Assembly: GCF_003119195.2 (NCBI RefSeq)
Contig: NZ_CP022253.1
Span: forward strand, 762,001-826,000
DNA length: 64,000 nt
From: Azospirillum baldaniorum
GTDB taxonomy: Bacteria > Pseudomonadota > Alphaproteobacteria > Azospirillales > Azospirillaceae
Reading direction: 5' to 3'
In this document: positions 53,505 to 64,000 of the stretch, in pieces
How the letters are laid out: every line of letters begins with the position of its first letter
Position numbering within the stretch: position 1 is the first letter of the stretch
Program-made: the position numbers and the translations under genes
Notes under the pieces: generated by a model
What the model was told of the DNA's origin: nothing
What the model saw: only the letters and a program-made list of their open reading frames with translations
Database searches by the model: none

Positions 53505-54398
53505 ATGGATCTCGACCTGAAAGGCAAGCGCGCGGTGGTCACCGGGGCCAGCAAGGGCATTGGCCGCGCCGTCGCCGAATCCCTTGCCGGGGAAGGCTGC
53601 GACCTCACGCTGGTGGCCCGCGGGTCTGCGGAGCTGGAGGAGCTGGCGGCGACGCTGTCCGCGCGCTTCGGCGTCGCGGCGGTGGCGGTGCCCACAGACA
53701 TGGCCGACGAGCGGGCCCGGCAGGCCCTGGCGGCGGACTGGGCCGGCGCCGACATCCTGGTCAACAACGCCGGCGCCATTCCGGGCGGCGAGATCGGCGA
53801 GGTCTCCGACGAGGTGTGGCGCGGCGCCTGGGAGCTGAAGGTGTTCGGCTACATCGCGCTGTGCCGGCTTTTCTACGCCGCCATGAGCGAGCGCGGCCGC
53901 GGCGTCATCGTCAACGTCATCGGCACCGCCGGCGAACGGCCGAACGCCGCCTACATCGCTGGCACCACCGGCAACGCCGCCCTGATGGCCTTCACACGGG
54001 CGCTCGGCGCGCGGGCGCCGGACGCCGGGCTGCGGGTGGTCGGCGTCAACCCCGGCATGACCGCCACCGACCGCGCCGTGACGATGATGCGTACCTTCAG
54101 CGCGCAGAGGCACGGCGACGCCGAGCGCTGGCCGGAGGTGGAGCGCGCCCTCGGCCTGCCGTTCGGACGGATGGGCACCCCGCGCGAGGTGGCGGACATG
54201 GTGACGTTCCTGGCCTCGCCGCGGGCCGGCTACGTCAGCGGCACCATCGTGACGGTGGACGGGGGGCCAGCAACCGCAGCGCCTGAGCGGAATCGGAAAA
54301 CGACGCGTCAGGACCGCACACAGGGGCAGCGCCCGGAAAAGGGCCAACGAAATGGGCCAACGAAATGGGAGGAAGGCACATGCGCACGCTCACGATGA
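53505..54398 (+). CDS. SDR-family oxidoreductase with unusual active site and extended C-terminus
   Basis: A Rossmann protein with VVTGASKGIGRAVAESLAGE near residue 12 and NNAGAIPGG near 87. The usual YxxxK reads AAYIAGTTGNAALM, so the Lys is replaced and no Ser precedes it at the normal site; catalysis by the standard mechanism is doubtful. The family end TVDGG occurs near residue 255, but the frame then continues for about 38 odd, charged residues into the next gene. One extra G in the G6 run at 54261-54266 would give the typical short ending ASNRSA-stop. I therefore suspect a one-base deletion or error there. Confidence 0.8.
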   Translation: MDLDLKGKRAVVTGASKGIGRAVAESLAGEGCDLTLVARGSAELEELAATLSARFGVAAVAVPTDMADERARQALAADWAGADILVNNAGAIPGGEIGEVSDEVWRGAWELKVFGYIALCRLFYAAMSERGRGVIVNVIGTAGERPNAAYIAGTTGNAALMAFTRALGARAPDAGLRVVGVNPGMTATDRAVTMMRTFSAQRHGDAERWPEVERALGLPFGRMGTPREVADMVTFLASPRAGYVSGTIVTVDGGPATAAPERNRKTTRQDRTQGQRPEKGQRNGPTKWEEGTCARSR

Positions 54399-55567
54399 CC
54401 GGACTGGCCACGATGACCGGCTTGGCGTCGGTCGCAGCCCTGTCGCTGATGGCGGCGCCGGCCGCCTTGGCCGAGACCGGCGTCACCGCCGAAACCATCG
54501 TCATCGGCGGCATGGGCGGGCTCACCGGCCCCTCCGCCGGCCTCATCATCCCGCAGCTCAACGGGGTGCAGGCGGTGTTCGAGGAGGCCAACGCCGCCGG
54601 CGGCATCCACGGCCGCAAGATCGTCTATACCAAGCAGGACGACGAGTGCCTGCCCAGCCGGGGCGTCGGCGCGGTCAAGAAGCTGATCCATGAGGAAAAG
54701 CCCTTCATGATCGTCGGCGGCGGCTGCTCCAACGCCGCCATCGCGCAGAAGCCCGAGGTCATCGAGGCGAAGATCCCCTGGGTGATCGTGGCCTCCACCG
54801 CCGACTCCCTGACCGAGCCGGTCAACCCGTACATCTTCACGACCATGTCGGCCGCCTGGATGGAGGTCTATGGCCAGCTCCAGCTCGCTCTCGACCAGGG
54901 CAAGACGCGCATCGCCGTGGTCTGGCAGCCGGACGCCTGGGGCAAGGCGCGCCTCGATCCGATGAAGCAGGCCTTCAAGGCCAAGGGCATCGAGCCGGTC
55001 TCCATCCAGGAGATTGCCGTCGAGCCGACCGACACCACGCCCACCGTCCTGCAGCTCCAGGCCACCAAGCCGGACGCCGTGCTGCTGCTGCTGTTCCCCA
55101 AGGCGGCGGTGCCATTCCTGCGCGACGCCTACAAGGTGGGGCTCCAGCCGCTGATGGTCGGGGGCTCGCCGCTCGGCGAGATCGACGTGCTGGCCAAGGG
55201 CGTCGGCTCGCCCGACTCCGTGAAGAATCTCCGCGCCGTCACCGCCGCCGGCTACGGCGTCGACGACCCGCAGGTGGCGAAGTGGAAGGGCATCGTCGAA
55301 AAGCGGTTCGGCGACCGCTTCAACGTCCTGCACATGTACGGCATCTCCGCCGGGCAGTTCGCGGTCGAGGCGCTCAAGCAGGCCGGTCCGGAGCTGACGC
55401 GGGAGAAGATCCTCCAGGTCATGTCGAACCTGACGGTGAAGACCGACACCTACGCCGGTCCGCTGGAGTGCAAGCCCACCGACCACCAGTGCCACAAGGC
55501 GCTGGGCATCTTCGCCTTCCAGGACGGCCGCGTCACCGGCATCGGCGTCACCAAGCCGACCCGCTGA
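54380..55567 (+). CDS. ABC transporter substrate-binding protein (branched-chain amino acid/amide type)
   Basis: A 395-residue periplasmic binding protein (Peripla_BP_6). The signal peptide is about 1-31 (LASVAALSLMAAPAALA). The mature part has ETIVIGGMGGLTGPSAGLII, GVQAVFEEANAAGGIHGRKI near 60 and RIAVVWQPDAWGKARLDPMK near 175. It should bind a small acid, amide or aromatic compound for uptake with the following Liv-type genes. The start at 54380 has GGAGGAAGG right upstream and lies inside the extended end of the SDR frame. Confidence 0.93.
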   Translation: MRTLTMTGLATMTGLASVAALSLMAAPAALAETGVTAETIVIGGMGGLTGPSAGLIIPQLNGVQAVFEEANAAGGIHGRKIVYTKQDDECLPSRGVGAVKKLIHEEKPFMIVGGGCSNAAIAQKPEVIEAKIPWVIVASTADSLTEPVNPYIFTTMSAAWMEVYGQLQLALDQGKTRIAVVWQPDAWGKARLDPMKQAFKAKGIEPVSIQEIAVEPTDTTPTVLQLQATKPDAVLLLLFPKAAVPFLRDAYKVGLQPLMVGGSPLGEIDVLAKGVGSPDSVKNLRAVTAAGYGVDDPQVAKWKGIVEKRFGDRFNVLHMYGISAGQFAVEALKQAGPELTREKILQVMSNLTVKTDTYAGPLECKPTDHQCHKALGIFAFQDGRVTGIGVTKPTR

Positions 55568-55633
55568 TTCCGCATCCCCTGCGCCGGCTCCCCGAGGGGA
55601 CCGGCGCAGCCCTCCAGAGAAAGGAGCCCGGCG

Positions 55634-56512
55634 GTGCTGCTCGCCTACGCCTTGTCCTCGGGGATCACCAGCGGCGCGCTCTACGCGCTCGTCGCGGTCG
55701 GCCTCGTGCTCTGCTACCGGACCACCGGCCACATCAACTTCTCGCACGGCGAGCTGTTCATGATCGGCGGCTTCCTCGCCTTCACCCTGCATGTGATGTG
55801 GGAGTTGCCCTACATCGTGGCGCTGCTGGGTGCGGTGGCCGGCTCGTTCGTGCTGGGCGTGCTCACCGACCGCGTCGTCTACCAGCCGCTGATCAAGGCG
55901 CCGCCGATCGCCATGGTCATGGCGACGGTTGGGTTGTCCTTCGTGCTGAAGGGCATCGGCCGCCACTTCTGGGGCGGCCAGGGCGAGGTGGTGCCCTTTC
56001 CACCGCTGGTCAGCCCGGCCCCGGTCCTCATCGGCGGCGTCGCCGTGTTCCCGCAGCAGCTCGTGGTCATCGCCAGCGTGGCGGTGTGCATGCTGCTGCT
56101 GACGCTGTTCTTCACCCGGACGCGGGCCGGCAAGATGATGCAGGCCACCGCCGAGAACGCGCACGCCGCCTACCTCGTCGGCATCCGCGTCGAGCGCGTC
56201 TACATGCTGACCTGGGGCGCCGGGGCGGCGCTCGCCGGGGTGGCTGCGGTCTTCGTGGCGCCGCTCACCCTGCTCACCCCGGACATCGGGCTCAGCCTGC
56301 TGCTGAAGGCGTTCGCCGCCACCATCCTCGGCGGGCTGGGCAGCATGACCGGCGCGGTCATCGGCGGGCTTCTGGTCGGCATCCTCGAGGCGCTCGCCGG
56401 CACCTACATCGCCAGCAGCATCCAGGACGTCTCGGCCTTCATCATCATTCTGGCCGTGCTGGTGTTCCGGCCGACCGGCCTGCTGGGCGCACGCGCCCGA
56501 CGGGAGGTGTGA
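55634..56512 (+). CDS. LivH-type ABC permease
   Basis: A 292-residue inner-membrane permease with about 8 hydrophobic spans. The typical start is ALSSGITSGALYALVAVGLV, then INFSHGELFMIGGFLAFTLH, and the EAA-like loop is near 210-240 (LLKAFAATILGGLGSMTGAV). The start codon is GTG with AAGGAG 7 bp upstream. It forms the membrane channel with the LivM-type permease that follows after 4 bp. Confidence 0.93.
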   Translation: MLLAYALSSGITSGALYALVAVGLVLCYRTTGHINFSHGELFMIGGFLAFTLHVMWELPYIVALLGAVAGSFVLGVLTDRVVYQPLIKAPPIAMVMATVGLSFVLKGIGRHFWGGQGEVVPFPPLVSPAPVLIGGVAVFPQQLVVIASVAVCMLLLTLFFTRTRAGKMMQATAENAHAAYLVGIRVERVYMLTWGAGAALAGVAAVFVAPLTLLTPDIGLSLLLKAFAATILGGLGSMTGAVIGGLLVGILEALAGTYIASSIQDVSAFIIILAVLVFRPTGLLGARARREV

Positions 56513-56516
56513 AGCG

Positions 56517-57545
56517 ATGGTCACCCTGTCCAACGAACCCTCGGCCGAACCCTCGTCCCCCCGTGCCCTCAAGCGCCGCAACCTCGGCCGGCTGGTCGGC
56601 CGGCGCCCGGCGCTCGCCGTCGGCGTCCTGCTGTTCGCCGTGCTGCCGCTGGTGGCCAACCCCTATCAGGTCTATGTCGGCAACCTGGCGCTCATCTACG
56701 TGATCCTGGCGGTCGGCCTGAACATCCTGCTCGGCCTCGCCGGGCAGCTCTCCTTTGCCAATGGCGCCCTGTTCGGCGTCGGCGCCTATGCCACCGGCCT
56801 GCTGCGCCTCGATGCCGGCCTGCCGTTCTGGCTGGCCCTGCCGGTCGGCACCGCCATCACCGTGGCCATCGGGCTGGCGGTCGCGCTGCCGGCGCTGCGC
56901 CTGCGCGGGCTCTATCTGGCGCTCGCCACCATCGCCTTCGCGCAGTTCGCGCTGTGGACCTTCGTGCACTGGGACTCGGTGACCCACGGCACGGCGGGCT
57001 TCGTCATGACGCCGGTCGACTTCACGGCGCTCGGCCTGCGCACCACCACGGGCATCTATTATCTGAGCCTCGTCCTCGCCGTCCTGCTGGTGGCCGCGGC
57101 GTACGGCATCATGCGCTCGCGCATCGGCCGCGCCCTGGTGGCCCTGCGCGAGAGCGAGGTGGCGGCGGAGTCCATCGCCGTGGACATTACCCGCACCAAG
57201 ATCACCGCCTACACGCTGACCGCCGTCTACGCCGGGGTGGCGGGCGGCCTGTTCGCCGGCCTGCTGAACGTGGTGGTGCCGGAATCTTTCAACCTGTTCC
57301 AGATCGTCCTGCAATTCTGCATGGTCGTCGTTGGCGGCCTCGGCTCGATCGCCGGGTCGGCGATCGCCGCCGTGCTGCTGATCGGCATGCAGGAGGGGCT
57401 GCGCGGCATGCAGGACCTGCAGGAGATCGGCCTCGGCCTGCTGCTGCTCGGCATGCTGCTGTTCGCGCCGGGCGGCCTCGTGCAGGCGCTGCGGCGCTGG
57501 CTGCCGGGGTGGACGGAACCGCACAGCCGAGGGGAGGAGGACTGA
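56517..57545 (+). CDS. LivM-type ABC permease
   Basis: A 342-residue permease with about 8-9 membrane spans after a basic N-terminus (ALKRRNLGRLVGRRPAL). Family features: LIYVILAVGLNILLGLAGQL near residue 60, LSFANGALFGVGAYATGLL, and the cytoplasmic loop LVALRESEVAAESIAVDITR near 205. The stop overlaps the ATG of the ATPase gene by one base. Confidence 0.93.
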   Translation: MVTLSNEPSAEPSSPRALKRRNLGRLVGRRPALAVGVLLFAVLPLVANPYQVYVGNLALIYVILAVGLNILLGLAGQLSFANGALFGVGAYATGLLRLDAGLPFWLALPVGTAITVAIGLAVALPALRLRGLYLALATIAFAQFALWTFVHWDSVTHGTAGFVMTPVDFTALGLRTTTGIYYLSLVLAVLLVAAAYGIMRSRIGRALVALRESEVAAESIAVDITRTKITAYTLTAVYAGVAGGLFAGLLNVVVPESFNLFQIVLQFCMVVVGGLGSIAGSAIAAVLLIGMQEGLRGMQDLQEIGLGLLLLGMLLFAPGGLVQALRRWLPGWTEPHSRGEED

Positions 57546-58324
57546 TGGCTGAACTCAGCATCGAACGCCTGTCGCTGTCGTTCGGCGGCCTCGCCGCGCT
57601 CAGCGATGTGGACATCGCGGTGCCGGCCGGCGAGATCCGCGGCATCATCGGCCCGAACGGCGCCGGCAAGACGACCCTGCTCAACGTCGTCTCCGGCCTG
57701 GTGCGTCCGACCGGGGGCGAGATCCGCCTGGACGGCCAGCCGCTCACCCGCCTCAAGGCCAGCGAAGTGGCCGCCCGCGGCGTCGGGCGCACCTTCCAGA
57801 CCTCGCTCCTCTTCAAGGGGATGACGGTGCTGGAGAATGTCATGGCGGGGATGCACCAGGGACTGCGCACCTCGGTTCTGGGCGCCGCCATCGGCCTGCC
57901 CGGCGTGCTGCGCGAGGAGCGGCAGGCCCGCGAGCGGGCGCGCGAGGCGCTGGCCTTCGTCGGCATGCTGTCCTTCGCCGAGCGCGACGGCGCGTCGCTG
58001 TCGTTCGGCCAGCAGAGGCTGGTGGAGATTGCCCGTTCGCTGGTCGCCGAGCCCAAGGTGCTGCTGCTGGACGAACCGGCGGTCGGCCTCAGCCCGCCGC
58101 GCGTCGCCGAGCTGGACGAACTGCTGCGCCGCATCCGCGACAAGCGCGGCATCACCATCATCATGGTGGAGCACGTCATCCGTCTGGTGATGGGCGTGTG
58201 CGACCGCATCACCGTTCTGAACTCGGGCCGGAAGATCGCCGACGGCACGCCGGACGTCATCCTCGCCGACCCGTTCGTCAAGGAAGCTTATCTTGGAAAG
58301 AGCCCCGATGCTGACCGTGCGTAA
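57545..58324 (+). CDS. LivG-type ABC ATPase
   Basis: A 259-residue ATPase. Walker A GPNGAGKTT near residue 37, signature LSFGQQRLVEIARSL near 155, Walker B VLLLDEPAVGLSP near 176, and the switch His in IIMVEHVIRLV. Its 3' end overlaps the next ATPase gene by about 17 bp, so the two are coupled. Confidence 0.94.
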   Translation: MAELSIERLSLSFGGLAALSDVDIAVPAGEIRGIIGPNGAGKTTLLNVVSGLVRPTGGEIRLDGQPLTRLKASEVAARGVGRTFQTSLLFKGMTVLENVMAGMHQGLRTSVLGAAIGLPGVLREERQARERAREALAFVGMLSFAERDGASLSFGQQRLVEIARSLVAEPKVLLLDEPAVGLSPPRVAELDELLRRIRDKRGITIIMVEHVIRLVMGVCDRITVLNSGRKIADGTPDVILADPFVKEAYLGKSPDADRA

Positions 58325-59021
58325 CCTTAGCGTCTGGTACGGCCTCAGCGAGGTCCTGCGCGACGTCTCCTTCTCGGTTCCGCGCGGTGAGGTCGTCGCG
58401 CTGCTCGGCGGCAACGGCGCCGGGAAGACGACGCTGCTGAAGGCGCTGAGCGGGCTGGTCAAGCCGCGCGGCGGCGCGGTGGAGTTCGACGAGCGGCCGA
58501 TCGCCGGCCTGCACCCGCACGACATCGTCACCAAGGGCGTGATCCAGGTGCCGCAGGGCCGCTTCGTCTGGCCCAGCATGACGGTTGCCGACAACCTCGC
58601 CCTCGGCGCCGCGACGCGCCACGACAAGGCCGGCATCGCCGCCGACCTGGAGCGCGTCTACGACTTCTTCCCCCGCCTGCGCGAGCGGCGGATCGTGCCG
58701 GCTGGAACCCTGAGCGGCGGCGAACAGCAGATGGTGGCGATCGGGCGCGCGCTGATGGCGCGGCCGCGAATCCTGCTGATGGACGAGCCGTCGCACGGCC
58801 TGTCCCCGCGGCTGGTCCAGGAGATGATCGAGGTGATCCGGCGGCTCAACGAGGAGGGCATGACCATCTTCCTCATCGAGCAGAACATCGGTGTCCCCGC
58901 GGCGGTCGCCGGCACCACCTATGTGCTCGCCAACGGCGCGATCGCCTTCCAGACCCACGGCTCGAAGGTCGCCGACGACCCGGAGGTGCTGAGCAGCTAT
59001 CTCGGTGGCGGTCGCCATTGA
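58308..59021 (+). CDS. LivF-type ABC ATPase
   Basis: A 237-residue ATPase. Walker A LGGNGAGKTT near residue 32, LSGGEQQMVAIGRALMARP near 135, Walker B ILLMDEPSHGLSP near 155 and FLIEQNIGVP near 188. It ends with the family-typical LSSYLGG. The ATG at 58308 is preferred over a TTG five codons upstream. It is the last gene of the catabolic operon. Confidence 0.94.
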   Translation: MLTVRNLSVWYGLSEVLRDVSFSVPRGEVVALLGGNGAGKTTLLKALSGLVKPRGGAVEFDERPIAGLHPHDIVTKGVIQVPQGRFVWPSMTVADNLALGAATRHDKAGIAADLERVYDFFPRLRERRIVPAGTLSGGEQQMVAIGRALMARPRILLMDEPSHGLSPRLVQEMIEVIRRLNEEGMTIFLIEQNIGVPAAVAGTTYVLANGAIAFQTHGSKVADDPEVLSSYLGGGRH

Positions 59022-59291
59022 GCCGCACGGTTGACCAGTGCCATTGGCCCGAAGTCCAGCCGTTACAGGCAACTGAAATTCCCTGTTCCCGACCAAATAC
59101 CGAATCGGCGATCGCTCCGGGAATACCGAGAAAACCAGCGTTGGGTAGGCTGCTCGACGCCAGTCAATGCCAGTGCGTCAGCCGAATTCCCTGTATTTTC
59201 CCTGCTGAGCAGCAAAGCGGCCTCAGAGTCCGGCCGAACCTGCCTGTCATGGGCATTGCCAGCGACAGCGAACCTCGCCTCGGACTTCGTA
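59022..59291. other. intergenic, nothing recognised
   Basis: About 270 bp between the ABC operon and the right repeat, less GC-rich than the operon. No gene, clear terminator or RNA was recognised. Confidence 0.4.
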
Positions 59292-59412
59292 CTCCGCCAG
59301 TTTTTCCTGCTGACTTTGCTATGGTTTCAGCAGAGGCGGGATGCCGCCGTACTTCCGGGCGGTTAGCTTTTTACTTTCCCAGACATCGACCCTGTCGAGG
59401 GACACAAGCCGC
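59292..59412 (+). repeat. 121-bp direct repeat, right copy (candidate attR)
   Basis: Gapless match to 19600-19720 with 13 mismatches, beginning CTCCGCCAG as at the tRNA-Ser 3' end. Both internal dyads are kept (the first as CTGCTGA/TCAGCAG). It marks the probable right border of the island, 39.7 kb from the left copy. Confidence 0.65.
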
Positions 59413-59469
59413 AGATCCGTCCGGGAGCGCGGAAAGGCGTGTGTGCGCTGGCCCGGAACGGGCGGTGCG

Positions 59470-59906
59470 TCACCCGGTATCGGCGGCAACCGGCGCAGCC
59501 GCCCACAAACGCCGACCAGCCAGCGTTGGACCATTTCTCCCGTGTTGGCGAGCAGGTGCCAGCGGTCGGCCACTTCCGTCGCGTGCGACCACCGTGATCC
59601 CAGGATGCTGGCGCAACCAGGCAGCCAGCGTGTCGGCCGAGCGGTCGGCGAGGAGGTCGGGAGCGCGGTGGTGCTCCAAGTCGATGACGATGGTTCCGTA
59701 GCTCCGCCCTTTGCGTAGCGCCCGATCATCCATCCCCACCACACGCGGGGGTGCCGGCGTCGGCAGGGGCAGTGCCCTTACCGCACGCAGCAGGGCTCTC
59801 GACGATGCTTCCCGTCCTGATCCACGCAAAGTGCGGAAGAACCATTGTGCCGGGGGATGCTCACGGTCTCCCTCCGCCAAAACCAGACACCAACGCTTGG
59901 CACGGG

Positions 59907-59910
<4 letters not shown>
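59470..59910 (-). pseudogene. ISL3-family transposase remnant
   Basis: The frame reads ALPLPTPAPPRVVGMDDRAL, RKGRSYGTIVIDLEHHRAPD, LLADRSADTLAAWLRQHPGI and TVVARDGS, matching the first catalytic part of ISL3 transposases. After about 59,582 the similarity moves to another frame (ATEVADRWHLLANTGEMVQR) and then ends. N- and C-terminal parts are missing. It fills the space between the right repeat and glgX. Confidence 0.8.
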
Positions 59911-62015
<2,105 letters not shown>

Positions 62016-62035
62016 CTGGATTGCCGATCCGTCCC

Positions 62036-64000
62036 TTACGGCACCGGGCATGGCTTCGCATCCCATATCTCGGCGGCGTATTCAGCGATGGTGCGATCGC
62101 TGGAAAACCGGCCAGAGTTGGCGATGTTCATGATGACCTTGCGCGTCCAGTCCTGCGGGGCCGCGTAGGACGCCAGCAACCGCCGGTCTGCCTCCAGATA
62201 GGCTGTGAGATCGGCGAGATGCATGAATCGGTCCCCACCCGTCAGCAGCGCGTCGCGCAGAGGTTCGAAGATGCCCGGTTCGTTGCGGTTGAAATGGTCG
62301 GAAAAGATCAGATCCAGCGCGGCGCGGGTTTCCGGTTCGTTGTGGTGATGCCAGAAAGGGCTGTACCAGCCGGCGCTGCCGCTCACCTGGTCCGCCGTCA
62401 ACCCGAACAGGAAGAAGTTTTCCTCGCCGGCGGCTTGCGCCATCTCGATCGTCGCGCCATCGTGCGTGCCGATCGTCAATGCGCCGTTCATCATGAACTT
62501 CATGTTGCTGGTGCCGCTCGCCTCATAGCCCGCCGTCGAGATCTGGTTGGACACGTCGGAGGCGGGAATCAGCTTCTCGGCCAGGGACACGCCGTACTCG
62601 GGCAGGAACACCACCCTGAGACGGCCGCGCACCACCGGGTCGTCATCGATGGCGGCCGCGAGGTTGTTGAGGAATTTGATGATCACCTTGGCGAGACGGT
62701 AGGCGGGTGCCGCCTTTCCCGCGAAGAAGAAGGTCCGCGGCACCATGTCGAGGTCGGGATTCTGCCGCATCCGGTTGTAGAGCACGACGATCCGCAGCGC
62801 GTTCAGAAGCTGCCGCTTGTATTCGTGGATGCGTTTGATCTGGCAGTCGAAGATCGTGTCGGGATCGACGGCGATGCCGTTGGTCGATGCAAGCCACGCC
62901 ACGAAGCGGTGCTTCATGGCGCGCTTTGCCTCCCGCACGGCGTCCTGGAAAGCCCCGTCGTCGGCAAGCGGCGTCAGCTTGGCCAATTGGGACAGGTCGG
63001 TGATCCATCCGTCCCCAATGGCGTCGGTGATGCAGCGGGAGAGGGCGGGGTTGGCCAGCCGAAGCCAACGCCGGGGCGTCACGCCGTTGGTCTTGTTGCT
63101 GAAGCGCTCGGGATACAGTTCGGCCAGATCCTGGACCGTCACGGTGCGCAGCAGATCGGAATGGATCGCAGCGACCCCGTTGGTGCTGTGCGATCCGACG
63201 ATGGCGAGGTTGGCCATCCGGATCTTCCGCGGACCGCCCTCCTCGATCAGGCTCACACGCTCGATACGGCCCTCATCGCCGGGAAAGCGGGTCCGCGCTT
63301 CGTCAAGAAGCCGGCGGTTGATCTCCAGGATGATCTCCAGGTGGCGCGGCAGCAGAAGCTCGAACCAGGGCAGCGGCCATTTTTCGAGCGCCTCGGGCAG
63401 CAGGGTGTGATTCGTGTAGGCAAGTGTGCGCCGCGTGAGATCCCACGCCTCCTCCCAGCCGAGCCCCGCGTCGTCGAGCAGGATCCGCATCAGTTCGGAC
63501 ACCGTCAGGCTCGGGTGGGTGTCGTTGAGCTGGACGGCGACCTTATCGGGGAGCGCCCGCCAATCGGTCGGGCTGCCGACCGGATTGGTCCGGCGGAAGC
63601 GCCGCACGAGATCCGCCAGGGAACAGGCGACCAGAAAATACTCCTGCACGAAGCGCAGGCCCTGACCCATGCTCGTCGAATCGTCGGGGTACAGGACCCG
63701 TGTGAGGGACTCCGCCGAGAGCCGTTCGGCGAGCGCGCTGACGAAGTCGCCGGCGCTGAACGCCTGGAAGTCCAGCGCGTGCGGTGCCGCCGCCGCCCAG
63801 AGCCGCAACGTGTTGATCGTTCGGCCGCCGTATCCGATGACGGGGCGGTCATACGGAACGCCGAGCAGGCTGGACGGCCGGCCGGGCACGGCGGCGAACG
63901 TCCCGTTGCGCACCTCGAACGAGCAGCCGAGCCTGATCTCCACGGACTCCTGCGGCCGGGCGACCTCCCAGGGATCGGGCCGGCGCAGCCAGTTGTCGGG
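62036..64000 (-). CDS. glgP: glycogen/alpha-glucan phosphorylase (5' end outside window)
   Basis: The C-terminal 654 residues of a GT35 phosphorylase, which releases glucose-1-phosphate from glycogen. The frame is open to the right edge, where it reads NWLRRPDPWEVARPQESVEI, part of the conserved N-terminal half. Seen: VQLNDTHPSLTVSELMRILL, SHSTNGVAAIHSDLL, QIKRIHEYKRQLLNALRIV, and the PLP-binding lysine in YEASGTSNMKFMMNGALTIG. No break is visible. glgX follows on the same strand, so the two degradation enzymes form an operon. Confidence 0.95.
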   Translation of the reverse strand, partial: PDNWLRRPDPWEVARPQESVEIRLGCSFEVRNGTFAAVPGRPSSLLGVPYDRPVIGYGGRTINTLRLWAAAAPHALDFQAFSAGDFVSALAERLSAESLTRVLYPDDSTSMGQGLRFVQEYFLVACSLADLVRRFRRTNPVGSPTDWRALPDKVAVQLNDTHPSLTVSELMRILLDDAGLGWEEAWDLTRRTLAYTNHTLLPEALEKWPLPWFELLLPRHLEIILEINRRLLDEARTRFPGDEGRIERVSLIEEGGPRKIRMANLAIVGSHSTNGVAAIHSDLLRTVTVQDLAELYPERFSNKTNGVTPRRWLRLANPALSRCITDAIGDGWITDLSQLAKLTPLADDGAFQDAVREAKRAMKHRFVAWLASTNGIAVDPDTIFDCQIKRIHEYKRQLLNALRIVVLYNRMRQNPDLDMVPRTFFFAGKAAPAYRLAKVIIKFLNNLAAAIDDDPVVRGRLRVVFLPEYGVSLAEKLIPASDVSNQISTAGYEASGTSNMKFMMNGALTIGTHDGATIEMAQAAGEENFFLFGLTADQVSGSAGWYSPFWHHHNEPETRAALDLIFSDHFNRNEPGIFEPLRDALLTGGDRFMHLADLTAYLEADRRLLASYAAPQDWTRKVIMNIANSGRFSSDRTIAEYAAEIWDAKPCPVP

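Noticed and set aside
51843..54347. 834-codon open frame on the minus strand
   Set aside because: Antisense to the amidase and SDR genes, which have clear family motifs.
54308..56659. 783-codon minus-strand frame
   Set aside because: Antisense to the ABC binding protein and permease; His/Arg/Gln-rich composition without domains.

Overview
The window looks like chromosomal DNA of a GC-rich alphaproteobacterium, most likely Azospirillum or a close relative. This is inferred from protein style and codon use, the thrS-infC pair, and the abundance of Liv-type transport and RepB/ParB-recombinase genes. No search was run.

Region 1 (1-5.9 kb) is the late end of a podovirus-like prophage: virion proteins, a tail fibre with a pectate-lyase-like body, the large terminase, a strong terminator, a small membrane protein and a cell-wall hydrolase. 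Region 2 (6-19.6 kb) is housekeeping DNA: a DUF952 protein, pyrD, a degenerate EAL protein, thrS, infC with an apparent ATA start, a bifunctional penicillin-binding protein, two exported proteins, an RHH protein, a HAD-IIA protein, a glycosyltransferase, an alpha/beta hydrolase and tRNA-Ser(GGA).

Region 3 (19.6-59.4 kb) reads as one large genomic island or a composite of several. A 121-bp direct repeat begins in the last 8 nt of tRNA-Ser and recurs at 59,292. In between lie: a large serine recombinase with DUF2924, DUF3489, DUF5681 and ParB-methyltransferase genes; a PD-(D/E)XK-like protein with a divergent XRE regulator; an EmrAB-type efflux pair whose HlyD gene is frameshifted; a small redox operon opposite a winged-helix/TPR regulator; a Gabija-like helicase plus OLD nuclease pair in which an IS5-family element splits the nuclease gene; a NodU/CmcH-type carbamoyltransferase facing a SIR2-STAND protein; IS and integrase debris; a second recombinase-ParB-ParB operon with an XRE regulator; and a LysR-controlled catabolic and ABC-uptake operon.

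Region 4 (59.4-64 kb) holds an ISL3 transposase remnant and the glycogen genes glgX and glgP (glgP runs off the window).

The most interesting part is 37.7-43.2 kb. The carbamoyltransferase and SIR2-STAND genes converge and overlap by 25 bp. Each is preceded, in the same orientation relative to the gene, by an identical 23-bp sequence. That is either a shared control element or the inverted ends of a mobile two-gene defence cassette. The pairing is not one I recognise as a described system.
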